Source: Acinetobacter tandoii DSM 14970 = CIP 107469 (GTDB lineage: Bacteria > Pseudomonadota > Gammaproteobacteria > Pseudomonadales > Moraxellaceae). Taken from it: a stretch of DNA of 64,000 nucleotides. Location of the stretch: NCBI RefSeq assembly GCF_000400735.1, contig NZ_KE007368.1:58987-122986 (forward strand). Direction: 5' to 3'. Shown here one piece after another: positions 35,387 through 44,817 of this stretch. A program made the position numbers and the translations under genes. Position 1 is the first letter of the stretch. Each line of letters starts with the position of its first letter. The notes beneath the pieces were generated by a model, which searched no databases, was not told the DNA's origin, and was given only the letters and a program-made list of their open reading frames with translations.

Positions 35387-36424
35387 TTAGTTCAATCTTT
35401 TTTCCAGTTCACTCGCCATCGCCTTGGAATGATTTTTAGGTTCAAGGAACTGTAGCGCTTGTTTAAACTGAAAGGAATTCGATAGATCATAACAAGTGAT
35501 CCATTTTTGCTGTTCCAGAAATTGTAATTGTTGCTGAATCGCAGCATCATGCATTTTAGTCGCATCAGAAAACACGATTAATGGCTGACCTGACATAACA
35601 ACTTCAGCCATCATCGAAGTTGAATCTGCACTCGATAAAACCCAATCTGCCGCCAAAATATAATCTTTAATATCACACTGTTGGCCTTGTGCAACCCAAG
35701 TGACCTGATCATTAGTCTGCAAAATATCATGCGCATAACACAACTCTGCCAAACTTTGTTCAAACTCAACTGATGTTCTTCGGGAAGTCGTCAACAAGAA
35801 ACATGCCTCAGGATATTCACTACGAACTTTTTGCAGAACAGCCCCCCATTCCTCTACAGAACCAATACTAACAGTCTTGGTATCCGCTCCAATCAACACC
35901 GTTATGACTTGAGCAGATGATGAAATACCTAATTTTGTTCTTGCCTGCATTTGAGTCGAAGACAAAGCACACATTTTATTTGGGGCAATCGGATAGTATA
36001 AATAATGTGCTAAATTTTCTTGTTCAGCTTGTATGGTAAACACAACATCAAAATAATAAGACTTAATGCCACGCAAAGAACTAGCGACAATATTTTTTAC
36101 AGCTTGTGTTTTAGATAGTTCCAGTTTAAGCAATGCATTGGCCAAAAGTGTATTTCCACCAGCGGATACAATATAAGCAACTTTTTTCTGCTTGATGTTG
36201 ACCAGTTGCTCACGGGACAAAAATGCAGTCAACCATGCTGTATTCGGGCTGAATTTCATCAACAATTTCAATATTCGATACTGCCATTTACTAGGCAATT
36301 CAAGTTTGAGCCATTCTACTTGATAAGTATGCTGTTGATTTAAAAGCTGTACAATTCCCTGTGTCTGGGTTTCATGACCTGCTTTGCCATCGGTAAGTGC
36401 AAGAATAATCGGCTGTTGGCTCAT
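35387..36424 (-). CDS. ELM1/GtrOC1-type glycosyltransferase, second copy
   Basis: A 345-residue member of the Mito_fiss_Elm1 (ELM1) family, which in Acinetobacter outer-core loci is treated as a glycosyltransferase. It opens LALTDGKAGHETQTQGI, has YIVSAGGNTLLANAL, then VLIGADTKT, LTTSRRTSVEFEQSL and the C-terminal VLSSADSTSMMAEVVMSGQP. It is a diverged relative of the gene at 38246-39136 in the same operon. I start at ATG 36424, preceded by TGGGA seven bases upstream; an ATG at 36436 directly abuts the previous stop. The sugar transferred is unknown. Confidence 0.82.
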   Translation of the reverse strand: MSQQPIILALTDGKAGHETQTQGIVQLLNQQHTYQVEWLKLELPSKWQYRILKLLMKFSPNTAWLTAFLSREQLVNIKQKKVAYIVSAGGNTLLANALLKLELSKTQAVKNIVASSLRGIKSYYFDVVFTIQAEQENLAHYLYYPIAPNKMCALSSTQMQARTKLGISSSAQVITVLIGADTKTVSIGSVEEWGAVLQKVRSEYPEACFLLTTSRRTSVEFEQSLAELCYAHDILQTNDQVTWVAQGQQCDIKDYILAADWVLSSADSTSMMAEVVMSGQPLIVFSDATKMHDAAIQQQLQFLEQQKWITCYDLSNSFQFKQALQFLEPKNHSKAMASELEKRLN

Positions 36425-36436
36425 ATTAAATCCCAT

Positions 36437-37420
36437 TTATGACACAAGCAAAGATTGATAAATTTGTAAGGTATGTTCAATCATTTTCTGAAAAGTAAGC
36501 TGTTCTTGCGCCATTGCATACGCTGATGCGAAATCCATAAAAGGGGCTTCGACTTGTAAATAATGCTGAAGTAAGGTATTTAAAGCATTACTGCTCCCTG
36601 CCTCACATAAGAATTCCGCTGGAACAAATTCTGCCATCATTCCAACATCAGTACCCAATACAGGTCGATTCAATAATAGGCTTTCTGCCAAAGTATAAGG
36701 ACCACCCTCACGCAATGAAGAAACAATTAATGCTTCATGTTCATTGATCAACGTATGAATGTCTGAACGATAGCCTAGCAAAGAAACCCGATTAGACAAT
36801 TGATACTGCTGAATCAGTTGTTCAAGCTTGCTCCGTTCCTCACCTTCTCCAACAATTGAAAGTGAATGTGGAATATATTTCCAAGCCTCTAATAACAGAT
36901 CAAAACCTTTCACCGAATTCAAACGCCCAATCGCAATAAACTTTCGGTTTTTCTGAAAAGGTGTTGGCGATACAGTAATTTTAGTTCCGTTATAAATAAC
37001 TGTAGTTTTATTCGGTTGGTTTAAAGTCTCTGCAACCGAACGACTCACGGCAATCATGTGATCAAATGCAAAATATGCCTGATTACTTTTCTTTTTGCCG
37101 TGAACAGTCACCACGCTTGGAAAACTAAACTGTTTGAGCATACCTTGTAACAGCTTCGCAGTTTTAGAAGCATGCGCATGTAAAATATCAGGCTGAGTTG
37201 CCAGAATGACTTTTTTTAGTTGATATTTTGTCCATGGATTATAGCGGCTACCACTCATATCAAAGACAACAAAATTGACCTTCTTAGACAATTGGCTTTG
37301 ATATTTTTGATGTGCAATTAAAGAAACTTGGTGAAACTCTGCAAGCCCTTCAGCAAGTTCTAACACATGCTTTTCTAAACCACCTTCTTCATCACTGGCC
37401 ATCACAAGCGTAATGTTCAT
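36437..37420 (-). CDS. Family 4 glycosyltransferase
   Basis: A GT-B fold retaining transferase of 327 residues. The N-terminal domain contains the EGGLEKHVLELAEGL acceptor loop and PDILHAHASKTAKLL. The C-terminal domain has the FIAIGRLNSVKGFDLLLEAW nucleotide-sugar block and the E-x7-E motif in REGGPYTLAESLL near residue 240. It lies 2 bp after the deacetylase and 12 bp before the second ELM1-type gene, so it is part of one outer-core operon, presumably adding one core sugar. Confidence 0.9.
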   Translation of the reverse strand: MNITLVMASDEEGGLEKHVLELAEGLAEFHQVSLIAHQKYQSQLSKKVNFVVFDMSGSRYNPWTKYQLKKVILATQPDILHAHASKTAKLLQGMLKQFSFPSVVTVHGKKKSNQAYFAFDHMIAVSRSVAETLNQPNKTTVIYNGTKITVSPTPFQKNRKFIAIGRLNSVKGFDLLLEAWKYIPHSLSIVGEGEERSKLEQLIQQYQLSNRVSLLGYRSDIHTLINEHEALIVSSLREGGPYTLAESLLLNRPVLGTDVGMMAEFVPAEFLCEAGSSNALNTLLQHYLQVEAPFMDFASAYAMAQEQLTFQKMIEHTLQIYQSLLVS

Positions 37421-37422
37421 GT

Positions 37423-38238
37423 TTAGCCCTCACGCTTGCCTAATTTAAGTCTTAGCTTCACCGCAAAAAGTGAATCTTTCCCACTAATTTTAATACGTTG
37501 CAATTGCATAAAATCAGGTTGCTCGCCATCAATTCCTTCAACGGTTGTCACCGCATTGTGATAACCAGCCTGTTTGGCCAACGCCACATCACGTGCAGAA
37601 TAAATCCCAAAAGGATAGGCAAAACTGGTCACTGGTTGTTGAATTAATTGTTCAAGCTGCTGTTTAGACTTGGTTAATTCTGCTAGACATTCAGCATCAT
37701 TTAATTTATCTAAATTGGCATGGGTCATGGTATGCGAGCCAATTTCCACCAAACCACTATTCGCCAAGAACTTCACTTGTTCATCATTAAGCTTTAGCTC
37801 ACGTGCCAATTCGCCACTGTTATGATGTGCTTTTTTATACGTCGACCAGTCCCGATCATGACGATCAACCACTACATAAATGGTGGCTTTGGCTTGATAG
37901 TTCTCCAAAATCGGATACGCATTTTCTAGGTTATCCAAATAACCATCATCAAAAGTAATCGCTACGGTTTTTTCAGGGTGTTGCCCCCAATTCTGTTGTA
38001 ATTCTTGCATCGTAACAAAATGAAAACCTTGTGCACTCATCCATGCCACTTGCTGCTCAAATTGTTCAGGTGTAACTCTTAGCTTATTAAATTTTGCCCC
38101 ATCTATATGCTCTCGTACCATGTGATACATCAACACACGTGGTCGTTTCCAATCTACTGCAGGTTTCCACCACGCAAACTTGTAACTAAACAGTACCACC
38201 ATCACGAACAGAACAAGAAATAAGTAAATCACAGGCAA
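37423..38238 (-). CDS. Polysaccharide deacetylase (Pda-like, CE4)
   Basis: A 271-residue membrane-anchored (residues 3-17) carbohydrate esterase family 4 protein. It shows the NodB motifs: TFDDGY with catalytic and metal aspartates (Asp97, Asp98), SHTMTH with the metal histidines (169, 173), and FAYPFG further on. In Acinetobacter outer-core loci a deacetylase of this kind (pda) follows gtrOC1 and is thought to remove the acetyl group of a core N-acetylhexosamine. The gene order here is the same, supporting that role. The active site looks intact. Confidence 0.9.
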   Translation of the reverse strand: MPVIYLFLVLFVMVVLFSYKFAWWKPAVDWKRPRVLMYHMVREHIDGAKFNKLRVTPEQFEQQVAWMSAQGFHFVTMQELQQNWGQHPEKTVAITFDDGYLDNLENAYPILENYQAKATIYVVVDRHDRDWSTYKKAHHNSGELARELKLNDEQVKFLANSGLVEIGSHTMTHANLDKLNDAECLAELTKSKQQLEQLIQQPVTSFAYPFGIYSARDVALAKQAGYHNAVTTVEGIDGEQPDFMQLQRIKISGKDSLFAVKLRLKLGKREG

Positions 38239-38245
38239 CTTCTGC

Positions 38246-39136
38246 TTATTGAGCTAAAAGATATGTTGCCACACGCTCTGCTTCTTTAAAAGCATTTGGT
38301 TCAGGCAACTGAGCTAACAAGAGCGATTCCGAGATAATTCCTTTCCTTAATAATCCATCTACCGATGTCGTAATACGGTCCTGTTTGGTCCGATCCATGG
38401 CAATCACGCCAACTCTACAACCTGCAGTCAGTGCCTCATAAATCATCGAGACACTGTCTTCCGTGACCCAGACAGCTTCTGCCTGTTGCATTTCTTCAAA
38501 AATCCAACCTTGTGGCGTCTGTTCTACAGGAAAAAAGTGCACATGAGGTAAAAAAGGATATGTATTCAAGCGTTCAACAAACTGCTCAGGCGTTCGACGC
38601 GAAGTTGTAATAATAATTTCATTCTCGGAATGTTGCTTCACAATGTGTTCTATCGATGCAAAGACTTTATCCTCATTCCATTGATGACGCTTAGATGAAC
38701 CACCCAATGCAATTAAAATCCGCCCTGATTGATGGCGCTGTTCATTCACAATCGGATTCAGTGCCCCTTGGGTCACAATCACCCGATCAGATGCTAGAAT
38801 GCCATCATGTTCTGGAATCACACTGAAATTAAACCAAGCGAATGGGTAATTCGGTTTCATTAAAATGACTGTTTTTGCTTGCCTATAAATCTTTCCGAGC
38901 AACAGTACAGGTAATTGTGGGTGACTACCGACTCCAATAATTAAATCTGGTGAGGTTTTCAACCGTGGAATTGATCTATGGAATAATCCGAGCAAAAGTG
39001 AAAATAAAGCTAAATCTTCTATCGAAATTTCTTCAAAGCTGACCGTTTCTGAAGATTGTCTTTGTATAGCTTTAAACAAGCCGAGTGCTTGTGAACGGTG
39101 TCCCGCCTTTCCATCACTAACATAGACAATATGCAT
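38246..39136 (-). CDS. ELM1/GtrOC1-type glycosyltransferase
   Basis: A 296-residue ELM1-family protein at the position of gtrOC1, directly next to ilvE. Landmarks are VYVSDGKAGHRSQALGLF, LIIGVGSHPQLPVLLLGK, LIALGGSSKRHQW, ITTSRRTPEQFVERL and VTEDSVSMIYEALTAG. The family is recognised by this layout; its glycosyltransferase role in Acinetobacter LOS outer core is established by genetics of the locus rather than by biochemistry I can see here. It heads the outer-core operon, 7 bp before the deacetylase, and starts downstream of the ilvE terminator. Confidence 0.85.
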   Translation of the reverse strand: MHIVYVSDGKAGHRSQALGLFKAIQRQSSETVSFEEISIEDLALFSLLLGLFHRSIPRLKTSPDLIIGVGSHPQLPVLLLGKIYRQAKTVILMKPNYPFAWFNFSVIPEHDGILASDRVIVTQGALNPIVNEQRHQSGRILIALGGSSKRHQWNEDKVFASIEHIVKQHSENEIIITTSRRTPEQFVERLNTYPFLPHVHFFPVEQTPQGWIFEEMQQAEAVWVTEDSVSMIYEALTAGCRVGVIAMDRTKQDRITTSVDGLLRKGIISESLLLAQLPEPNAFKEAERVATYLLAQ

Positions 39137-39162
39137 AAACTTAAACCATGATAAAATTTCAA

Positions 39163-39192
39163 TAAAAAAGGCGAAACCGAAGTCTCGCCTTT
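39163..39192 (-). terminator. Intrinsic terminator of glnE-ilvE
   Basis: On the minus strand GGCGAGAC and GTTTCGCC pair (one G-T) around a TTCG tetraloop, followed by six T. It separates ilvE from the outer-core operon. Confidence 0.88.
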
Positions 39193-39210
39193 TGATCTTA
39201 ACCGATCAAC

Positions 39211-40137
39211 TTAGTTTACGTAAGTCAACCAGTGTGCATATTTGTCATTACGACCTTGAACTGCATCAAAATAGGTTTTTTGAATTTCAGTTGTAATTGG
39301 ACCACGTGCACCACAACCAATTTGACGGTCATCATATTCGCGAATTGGAGTAACTTCAGCAGCAGTGCCTGTGAAGAAGGCTTCATCCGCAATATAGAAT
39401 TCATCACGAGTAATACGACGTTCTACAACTTGGTAACCCAAGTCTTTGGCAATAGTCATCACAGTTTGACGTGTAATACCATCAAGCGCACCACCAGCGA
39501 TATCTGGGGTATGTAACACACCATCTTTCACAAGGAATACATTTTCGCCAGAACCTTGGCAAACATAACCTTGAGGATCCATTAACATTGCTTCATCGTA
39601 ACCAGAATGTGCAACTTCTTGGTGAGCAAGAATCGATAAAGTATAGTTACCCGAAGCTTTTGCTTTACACATCGTCACGTTTGGATGGTGATGCGTGAAA
39701 GAAGAAGTTTTTACGCGAATCCCTTTCGCCATAGCTTCTTCACCCAAATATGCACCCCAACCCCATGCTGCAACTGCTGCATGAATCGTGTTGTTCGTCG
39801 CTGCAATACCAAGTTTTTCAGAACCAATCCAGATTAACGGACGTAAATAGCAAGATGCTAATTTATTTTCACGAACCACATCAATTTGAGCTTGTTCTAG
39901 CGTCGCTTGATCAAATGGAACTTTCATTTGATAAATTTTTGCAGAATTAAGCAAACGCTTAGTGTGGTCTTGTAAACGGAAAATCGCTGTACCTTTTGGT
40001 GTCTCGTAAGCACGCACACCTTCAAAGACACCCATACTGTAGTGCAAAGTATGCGTTAAAACGTGAACTTTCGCTTCACGCCAATCAACCAATTGTCCAT
40101 CTTGCCAAATAAAACCATCACGATCAGCCAAATTCAT
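39211..40137 (-). CDS. ilvE: Branched-chain amino acid aminotransferase
   Basis: PLP enzyme interconverting Leu, Ile and Val with their keto acids. The 308 residues are of fold type IV: the conserved LHYSMGVFEGVRAYET near residue 35, the PLP lysine region MCKAKASGNYTLS near 160, EAMLMDPQGYVCQGSGEN, and the TGTAAEVTPI phosphate loop. ATG 40137 with GGAG nine bases upstream is preferred over an upstream in-frame codon. It lies 18 bp after glnE. ilvE is the usual right-hand border of the outer-core locus in Acinetobacter. Confidence 0.96.
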   Translation of the reverse strand: MNLADRDGFIWQDGQLVDWREAKVHVLTHTLHYSMGVFEGVRAYETPKGTAIFRLQDHTKRLLNSAKIYQMKVPFDQATLEQAQIDVVRENKLASCYLRPLIWIGSEKLGIAATNNTIHAAVAAWGWGAYLGEEAMAKGIRVKTSSFTHHHPNVTMCKAKASGNYTLSILAHQEVAHSGYDEAMLMDPQGYVCQGSGENVFLVKDGVLHTPDIAGGALDGITRQTVMTIAKDLGYQVVERRITRDEFYIADEAFFTGTAAEVTPIREYDDRQIGCGARGPITTEIQKTYFDAVQGRNDKYAHWLTYVN

Positions 40138-40155
40138 GGCACACACTCCAAATTT

Positions 40156-42915
40156 TTATATACTGTCATTTTTATCCAACATAGCCGTAGCAGTTGGATC
40201 TATTAATCTTTGCCATAACTTGCAAACGATCACGCGGGTATTGTGCCAATCCGCAGCATTGACTTGCATGGATTGATTCGCAAGCGCTAAACGGTGGCTC
40301 TCGGCTCGTTCACTGAGATAAGCTTGAATCAATGCTGTTGCATCGTTACTGGATAAGCAACCTGCTTTTGCAGCGTCTTCAAGGATTCGTACATTGTCGG
40401 AGTAGTGGGCGAGATCGGGATTCGACCCACTCCAGGCTAACACAGCATACTGTGCCATAAATTCAATATCAACGATACCACCTGCATCCTGTTTTAAATG
40501 AAAAATTCCATCTTTTTGCTGTTCTTTAGAAGAACCTAAATGGTCTTTCATTTTCTGACGCATTTTGAACACTTCTTCACGCACATTGGCCTCTTCTCTA
40601 GGCAAGGTTAAGATTCGGCAACGCAGTTGCTCGAACTTTTCCCGCAGTGTTTCTTCGCCTGCAATCGAACGTGCACGAACCAATGCCTGATGCTCCCATA
40701 ACCAAGCATTTTTAAGTTGATACTGCTCAAAGGCTTTTAGACTGGTAACCAAAACACCAGCCTCACCCGAAGGGCGTAAACGTGTATCAATTTCATAGAC
40801 TCGACCATCGAGGGTTTGTGTCGTCATCAATGAGATAAACTTTTGGGCCACCCGCATGGCAAATTCAAAGCCACTAATGGATTTCGGGCCATCTGTATCT
40901 GCTTGTTCATCCATATAATGAATAAACACCAAATCTAAATCCGAACCATAGCCCAACTCAATGCCGCCCACCTTACCATAGCCCACAACGGCAAAAGCCA
41001 TATGGTCAATGGCACAGCGCTGCCCTTCAATATCGAGTGGAAAGCCATGTCTTTTCGCAACCATTTGATATGCCATGTTCAAGGTTGCATTCACCGATAC
41101 TTCCGCAATATCGGTTAAGGCATCAGAGACTTTCATGAGTGGACTTTCAGCTAGAACATCGCTGGCTGCTACCGCCAAAACATTAGATTTTTTAAAGAGA
41201 CGTAACACCCGCATCAGGTCTTCGACTTCATCGAGTTCAATACGCAGCAATTGCTGACGTAATGAATCTTGTAAATCCTGACGGCGAGGCAATTCAAAAT
41301 CCATCGATAAAAATTCATCTAGCAATACGGGATAATGCGTCAATTCTTCACAAATCCACGGACTAACAGTCGCCATTTTGACTAAACGCTGTAGTGCACC
41401 CTTGCTCTCAATCAACATCACTAGATACACAGTACGGCGCATTACCGATTCGACCAAAGGCATTAAACGCAATAAGGCAGTTTGTGGTTTATCCGACTCT
41501 AAAATCGCTTCAATCAAATGTGGCCAGAACATTTTTAAACGCTGCACGGCTTTGGCAGGCAACTTTTTCAAAGCATTACCATACCAAAATTCATGCACCA
41601 AATTTTTAGCATCGTCATCCAATACGGCTTGTAAACGTTGTTCTAACTGACCAAAACTCTCGACCAATGGGTCAGGTTCTTTTTCTTTAATCAAATGCTC
41701 AAACTGATAAATGACTTTGGCACGCTTTTGGTTGAGCACATCCAGAAATGCTTGCCAGTCAGCATAGCCCAAAGTTTCTACCATACGTTGGCGTAGCTCA
41801 GGCTCATGAGGTAAAGATTGTGTTTGTTGATCATTTAACGCTTGTATAGCATGTTCAACTCGACGTAAAAATAAATAGGCATCTTCCAGTTCAACCACCA
41901 CTTGTGGATCAAGTAATCCGACTTCACCCAAATGATGCAAACTCACCAGACATTGACGATCTTGCAACTCAAGTTTTGAACCGCCATAAATTAACTGGAA
42001 TACCTGTACGATAAATTCAACTTCACGAATCCCGCCTGCACCTAGTTTAATGTCATCTTCAATATTACGACGCGCCACTTCTCGTTCGATCATGGCTTTC
42101 ATTTCGCGCATGGCTTCAAATGCGGTGTAATCAACGTAGCGTCGAAACACAAATGGACGCGTCATGGCAAGCAACTCATCCCCTTCCTTGCCACCCGTCA
42201 CAATACGGGCTTTAATCCAAGCATAACGCTCCCATTCACGACCATGCTGACTCAAATATTTTTCCAAAGCTACATGGCTAATTGCGAGCGCAGATCCATC
42301 TCCCCACGGACGTAGACGCATATCCACACGGAACACAAAACCATCGGCAGTCATGTGATCCAGTAAATAAATCAGCTTTTGCCCCCAAAGAATACAAAAC
42401 TGCTGGACCTCAATACATTTACGCCCATTGGTTTCGCCTTGCTCATCGAAGGCAAAAATCAGATCGATGTCACTCGATAGGTTTAACTCTTGTGCACCAT
42501 GTTTTCCCATGGCAATCACGATCAAGTCTTGGACTTTACCGCTATAGCCTATTGGCTCACCATGCTTGGCAACCAGAGGTTTACGTGCAAAATCTTTCGC
42601 TGCACAAACCATCGCATCCGCAAAATCGGATAGCTCGCGTGTTAAGGTCACAACATCGGTCAATTGGTTCGCGTCTTGCCAAATCCAGCGAAACATCAAA
42701 CGTGCCCGCAGAATTCGACTTAAGCGTAGCCATGTAGTTTCATCTTCTACGTTGTCTAATTCTTGGTGAACGTGTAAAAAAATTTGCGAGGTGGTGAGTG
42801 AAGTCTGAAACTGATCAACGCCATAATCTTGTTCTAATAAGCTCTTATGAATTGCCAAAACCTGTTCTGCATATTGGCTCGCACACAACGTTTTCTGCAA
42901 TTGTTCAGCGTTCAT
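40156..42915 (-). CDS. glnE: Bifunctional glutamine synthetase adenylyltransferase/deadenylase
   Basis: Adjusts glutamine synthetase activity by adding or removing AMP in response to the PII protein. It has 919 residues from ATG 42915 (AGGAG about ten bases upstream), close to the usual 920-950. Two nucleotidyltransferase domains are visible: the N-terminal deadenylating one with NLSSDIDLIFAFDE near residue 150 and the C-terminal adenylylating one with YGSDLDLVFIHYMD near 680, each followed by a GlnD-like helical domain (REVEFIVQVFQLIYG, IVDIEFMAQYAVL). It is the first gene of glnE-ilvE. Confidence 0.95.
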   Translation of the reverse strand: MNAEQLQKTLCASQYAEQVLAIHKSLLEQDYGVDQFQTSLTTSQIFLHVHQELDNVEDETTWLRLSRILRARLMFRWIWQDANQLTDVVTLTRELSDFADAMVCAAKDFARKPLVAKHGEPIGYSGKVQDLIVIAMGKHGAQELNLSSDIDLIFAFDEQGETNGRKCIEVQQFCILWGQKLIYLLDHMTADGFVFRVDMRLRPWGDGSALAISHVALEKYLSQHGREWERYAWIKARIVTGGKEGDELLAMTRPFVFRRYVDYTAFEAMREMKAMIEREVARRNIEDDIKLGAGGIREVEFIVQVFQLIYGGSKLELQDRQCLVSLHHLGEVGLLDPQVVVELEDAYLFLRRVEHAIQALNDQQTQSLPHEPELRQRMVETLGYADWQAFLDVLNQKRAKVIYQFEHLIKEKEPDPLVESFGQLEQRLQAVLDDDAKNLVHEFWYGNALKKLPAKAVQRLKMFWPHLIEAILESDKPQTALLRLMPLVESVMRRTVYLVMLIESKGALQRLVKMATVSPWICEELTHYPVLLDEFLSMDFELPRRQDLQDSLRQQLLRIELDEVEDLMRVLRLFKKSNVLAVAASDVLAESPLMKVSDALTDIAEVSVNATLNMAYQMVAKRHGFPLDIEGQRCAIDHMAFAVVGYGKVGGIELGYGSDLDLVFIHYMDEQADTDGPKSISGFEFAMRVAQKFISLMTTQTLDGRVYEIDTRLRPSGEAGVLVTSLKAFEQYQLKNAWLWEHQALVRARSIAGEETLREKFEQLRCRILTLPREEANVREEVFKMRQKMKDHLGSSKEQQKDGIFHLKQDAGGIVDIEFMAQYAVLAWSGSNPDLAHYSDNVRILEDAAKAGCLSSNDATALIQAYLSERAESHRLALANQSMQVNAADWHNTRVIVCKLWQRLIDPTATAMLDKNDSI

Positions 42916-43232
42916 CAAGCGTTTTTCTCCTGCTTTAGCACATGCTTCATTCAATTTATTTTTCGACGATCGAAATTCATGACATCTTAATTTTCATCTG
43001 CAGATAATCATTCCAGTTTTCACCCAGATTCAAGCATGAAGGACACTTTGAATCAGTGAAGTTCTGACCGAATACTCAGCATATTTCGAAATAATCAGAG
43101 CCGATATTGGGCATAAGTCTGAATTCGACTTCATTTCGAGTGTACTCAATCAAATGCTGGGATACTACCGAATGCGTGTCATTTTGAACGATTTTTTTAG
43201 AACAATATGAATCATCTGGAAAAGATATGTGA
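42916..43232. other. Gap between glnE and the histidine kinase gene
   Basis: About 317 bp with no supported gene or RNA. The glnE promoter should lie here. I see no strong terminator or repeat. Confidence 0.4.
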
Positions 43233-44495
43233 TTAAGACGAAGTTTCTTTTTTCTTTTGGTTTTGACTCAGGGCTAAATAAGATTCCGCTTGCGGCAAAA
43301 TCACTTTAAATAAAGTACCTTCCCCCTCTTTGGATTGGACTTGGATTTCGCCCTGATTAATTTCTACAAAACGTTTACACAATACTAAACCAAGCCCCAT
43401 GCCTTTTTCGCCATCCGTGCCTTTAAAACTGACCGTTAACCGTGGTTGAAATAGCTGTTCAATTTGTTGCGAAGTCATACCCAAACCTGTGTCTTGAATC
43501 GCAATCTCAACCCCTTTGCTTGTGACTTCAGCAGAAATCTTGACTACGCCAGAACCATCCATATGAGTAAACTTTAATGCATTAGAAACTAAATTCTGAA
43601 TCACCGAAGTGACCATATTAATATCAGCAAAAACTTTAATTTCTTCGGGTACAGCATCAATCAATTGAATCTTCTTTTTAATGGCTAAGCCATTCAGCAC
43701 ATCAAAAACAATTTTTGAAGCTTGTTTTAACTGGAAATTAATCGGATGGAAGACAAAACGACCACCTTCTGCCATCGCCCAATTAAGCAAACTTTCCAAT
43801 AAACTATACGTAGATTGCGTCGTGTCATGTAAATAGTCGGCAATATTCTGAATACTGTCTTCATCCAAACTGTCACGCTCTTGGGCTAACACTTCTGAAA
43901 ATCCAAGCAAGCCATGAAAAGGAGCACGTAAATCATGCGCAATAATTTGAAAAAACTTGGTTTTACTAAAATTTAATGCAGACTGCTGCTCATACATTTC
44001 TTTTAGTTCGGCATAATCGATTTTAAGTTCAATGTGCTTCATTAAACTAGCGAATAACTCTTGCACCATCTGAATCTGATCTTGCGAAAATGCTTGTGTT
44101 TGAGGACCAAATAAAGCCACATGACCAACCGAATCACCTTGGCTATTTTGTAAATTCAAAATAACTAAACGGGGTTGTGATACTAAGCCTAAAGTCGAAA
44201 TCACTGTTAAAAATTTCGAATAATCAGGATGTCGCTCATCGATATACGCATGTCTAACCAAATTTGGAAACAATGAAGGGCTGGTATAAGCTTTTAAACC
44301 TGACTGCATTGACACCCATGCATAAGGCTCATTATTAAATTGTAAAACAGCATAATCTACTGCCAACAATTGACGTGCCAATCTGAGATAAGTCGCAATC
44401 TGATTCTGTGATGAGGTAATCCCCAACAGTAATGAAAGTCTACAAGCACTTAACTGCTCGGTTTCTGAGCCAATTTCTAAGAGTTGTATGTTCAT
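43233..44495 (-). CDS. GAF-like soluble sensor histidine kinase
   Basis: A 420-residue kinase without a membrane segment. Residues 1-155 are a GAF-like sensory domain (VDYAVLQFNNEPYAWVSM; VILNLQNSQGDSVGHVALFG). A short coiled linker leads to the dimerisation/phospho-acceptor helix with His187 in FQIIAHDLRAP, then an HATPase domain with NLVSNALKFTH and the GMGLGLVLCKRF G-box. ATG 44495, with GAGG five bases ahead, begins the sensory domain; an earlier codon at 44519 lacks a good site. No response regulator is adjacent. The divergent neighbour is a diguanylate cyclase, a possible functional link. Confidence 0.88.
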   Translation of the reverse strand: MNIQLLEIGSETEQLSACRLSLLLGITSSQNQIATYLRLARQLLAVDYAVLQFNNEPYAWVSMQSGLKAYTSPSLFPNLVRHAYIDERHPDYSKFLTVISTLGLVSQPRLVILNLQNSQGDSVGHVALFGPQTQAFSQDQIQMVQELFASLMKHIELKIDYAELKEMYEQQSALNFSKTKFFQIIAHDLRAPFHGLLGFSEVLAQERDSLDEDSIQNIADYLHDTTQSTYSLLESLLNWAMAEGGRFVFHPINFQLKQASKIVFDVLNGLAIKKKIQLIDAVPEEIKVFADINMVTSVIQNLVSNALKFTHMDGSGVVKISAEVTSKGVEIAIQDTGLGMTSQQIEQLFQPRLTVSFKGTDGEKGMGLGLVLCKRFVEINQGEIQVQSKEGEGTLFKVILPQAESYLALSQNQKKKETSS

Positions 44496-44817
44496 AATTG
44501 CCTCGGAAAAATCAAACATTGCGAAGGTAGATTGTACAGATTGAGCTAAACCTTTAATTAAGAACCGATTTTTTAATTATGATACAAAAAATTAAAATAT
44601 ATTTACAAAAACAATATAATACTTAATCTCTGAGTTGACCAGTCATACGCGTATTAAACGCATAGATAAATTTCATCAAAACTAGATTTTTATCTCGTTT
44701 CTCTATACATTGTCCTATGTAAAACAAGTTTTATTCAGACTGACTTTCAATCCAATATCGTCACTCGACAGCATTTAGCATATACGACATTTTCAACAGC
44801 ACCTGACCCATATTGTG
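44496..44817. other. Divergent A+T-rich promoter region
   Basis: About 320 bp between divergent kinase (-) and diguanylate cyclase (+) genes. It contains the palindrome ATACGCGTAT at 44645-44654, a possible regulator site. No gene or RNA is supported. Confidence 0.4.
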
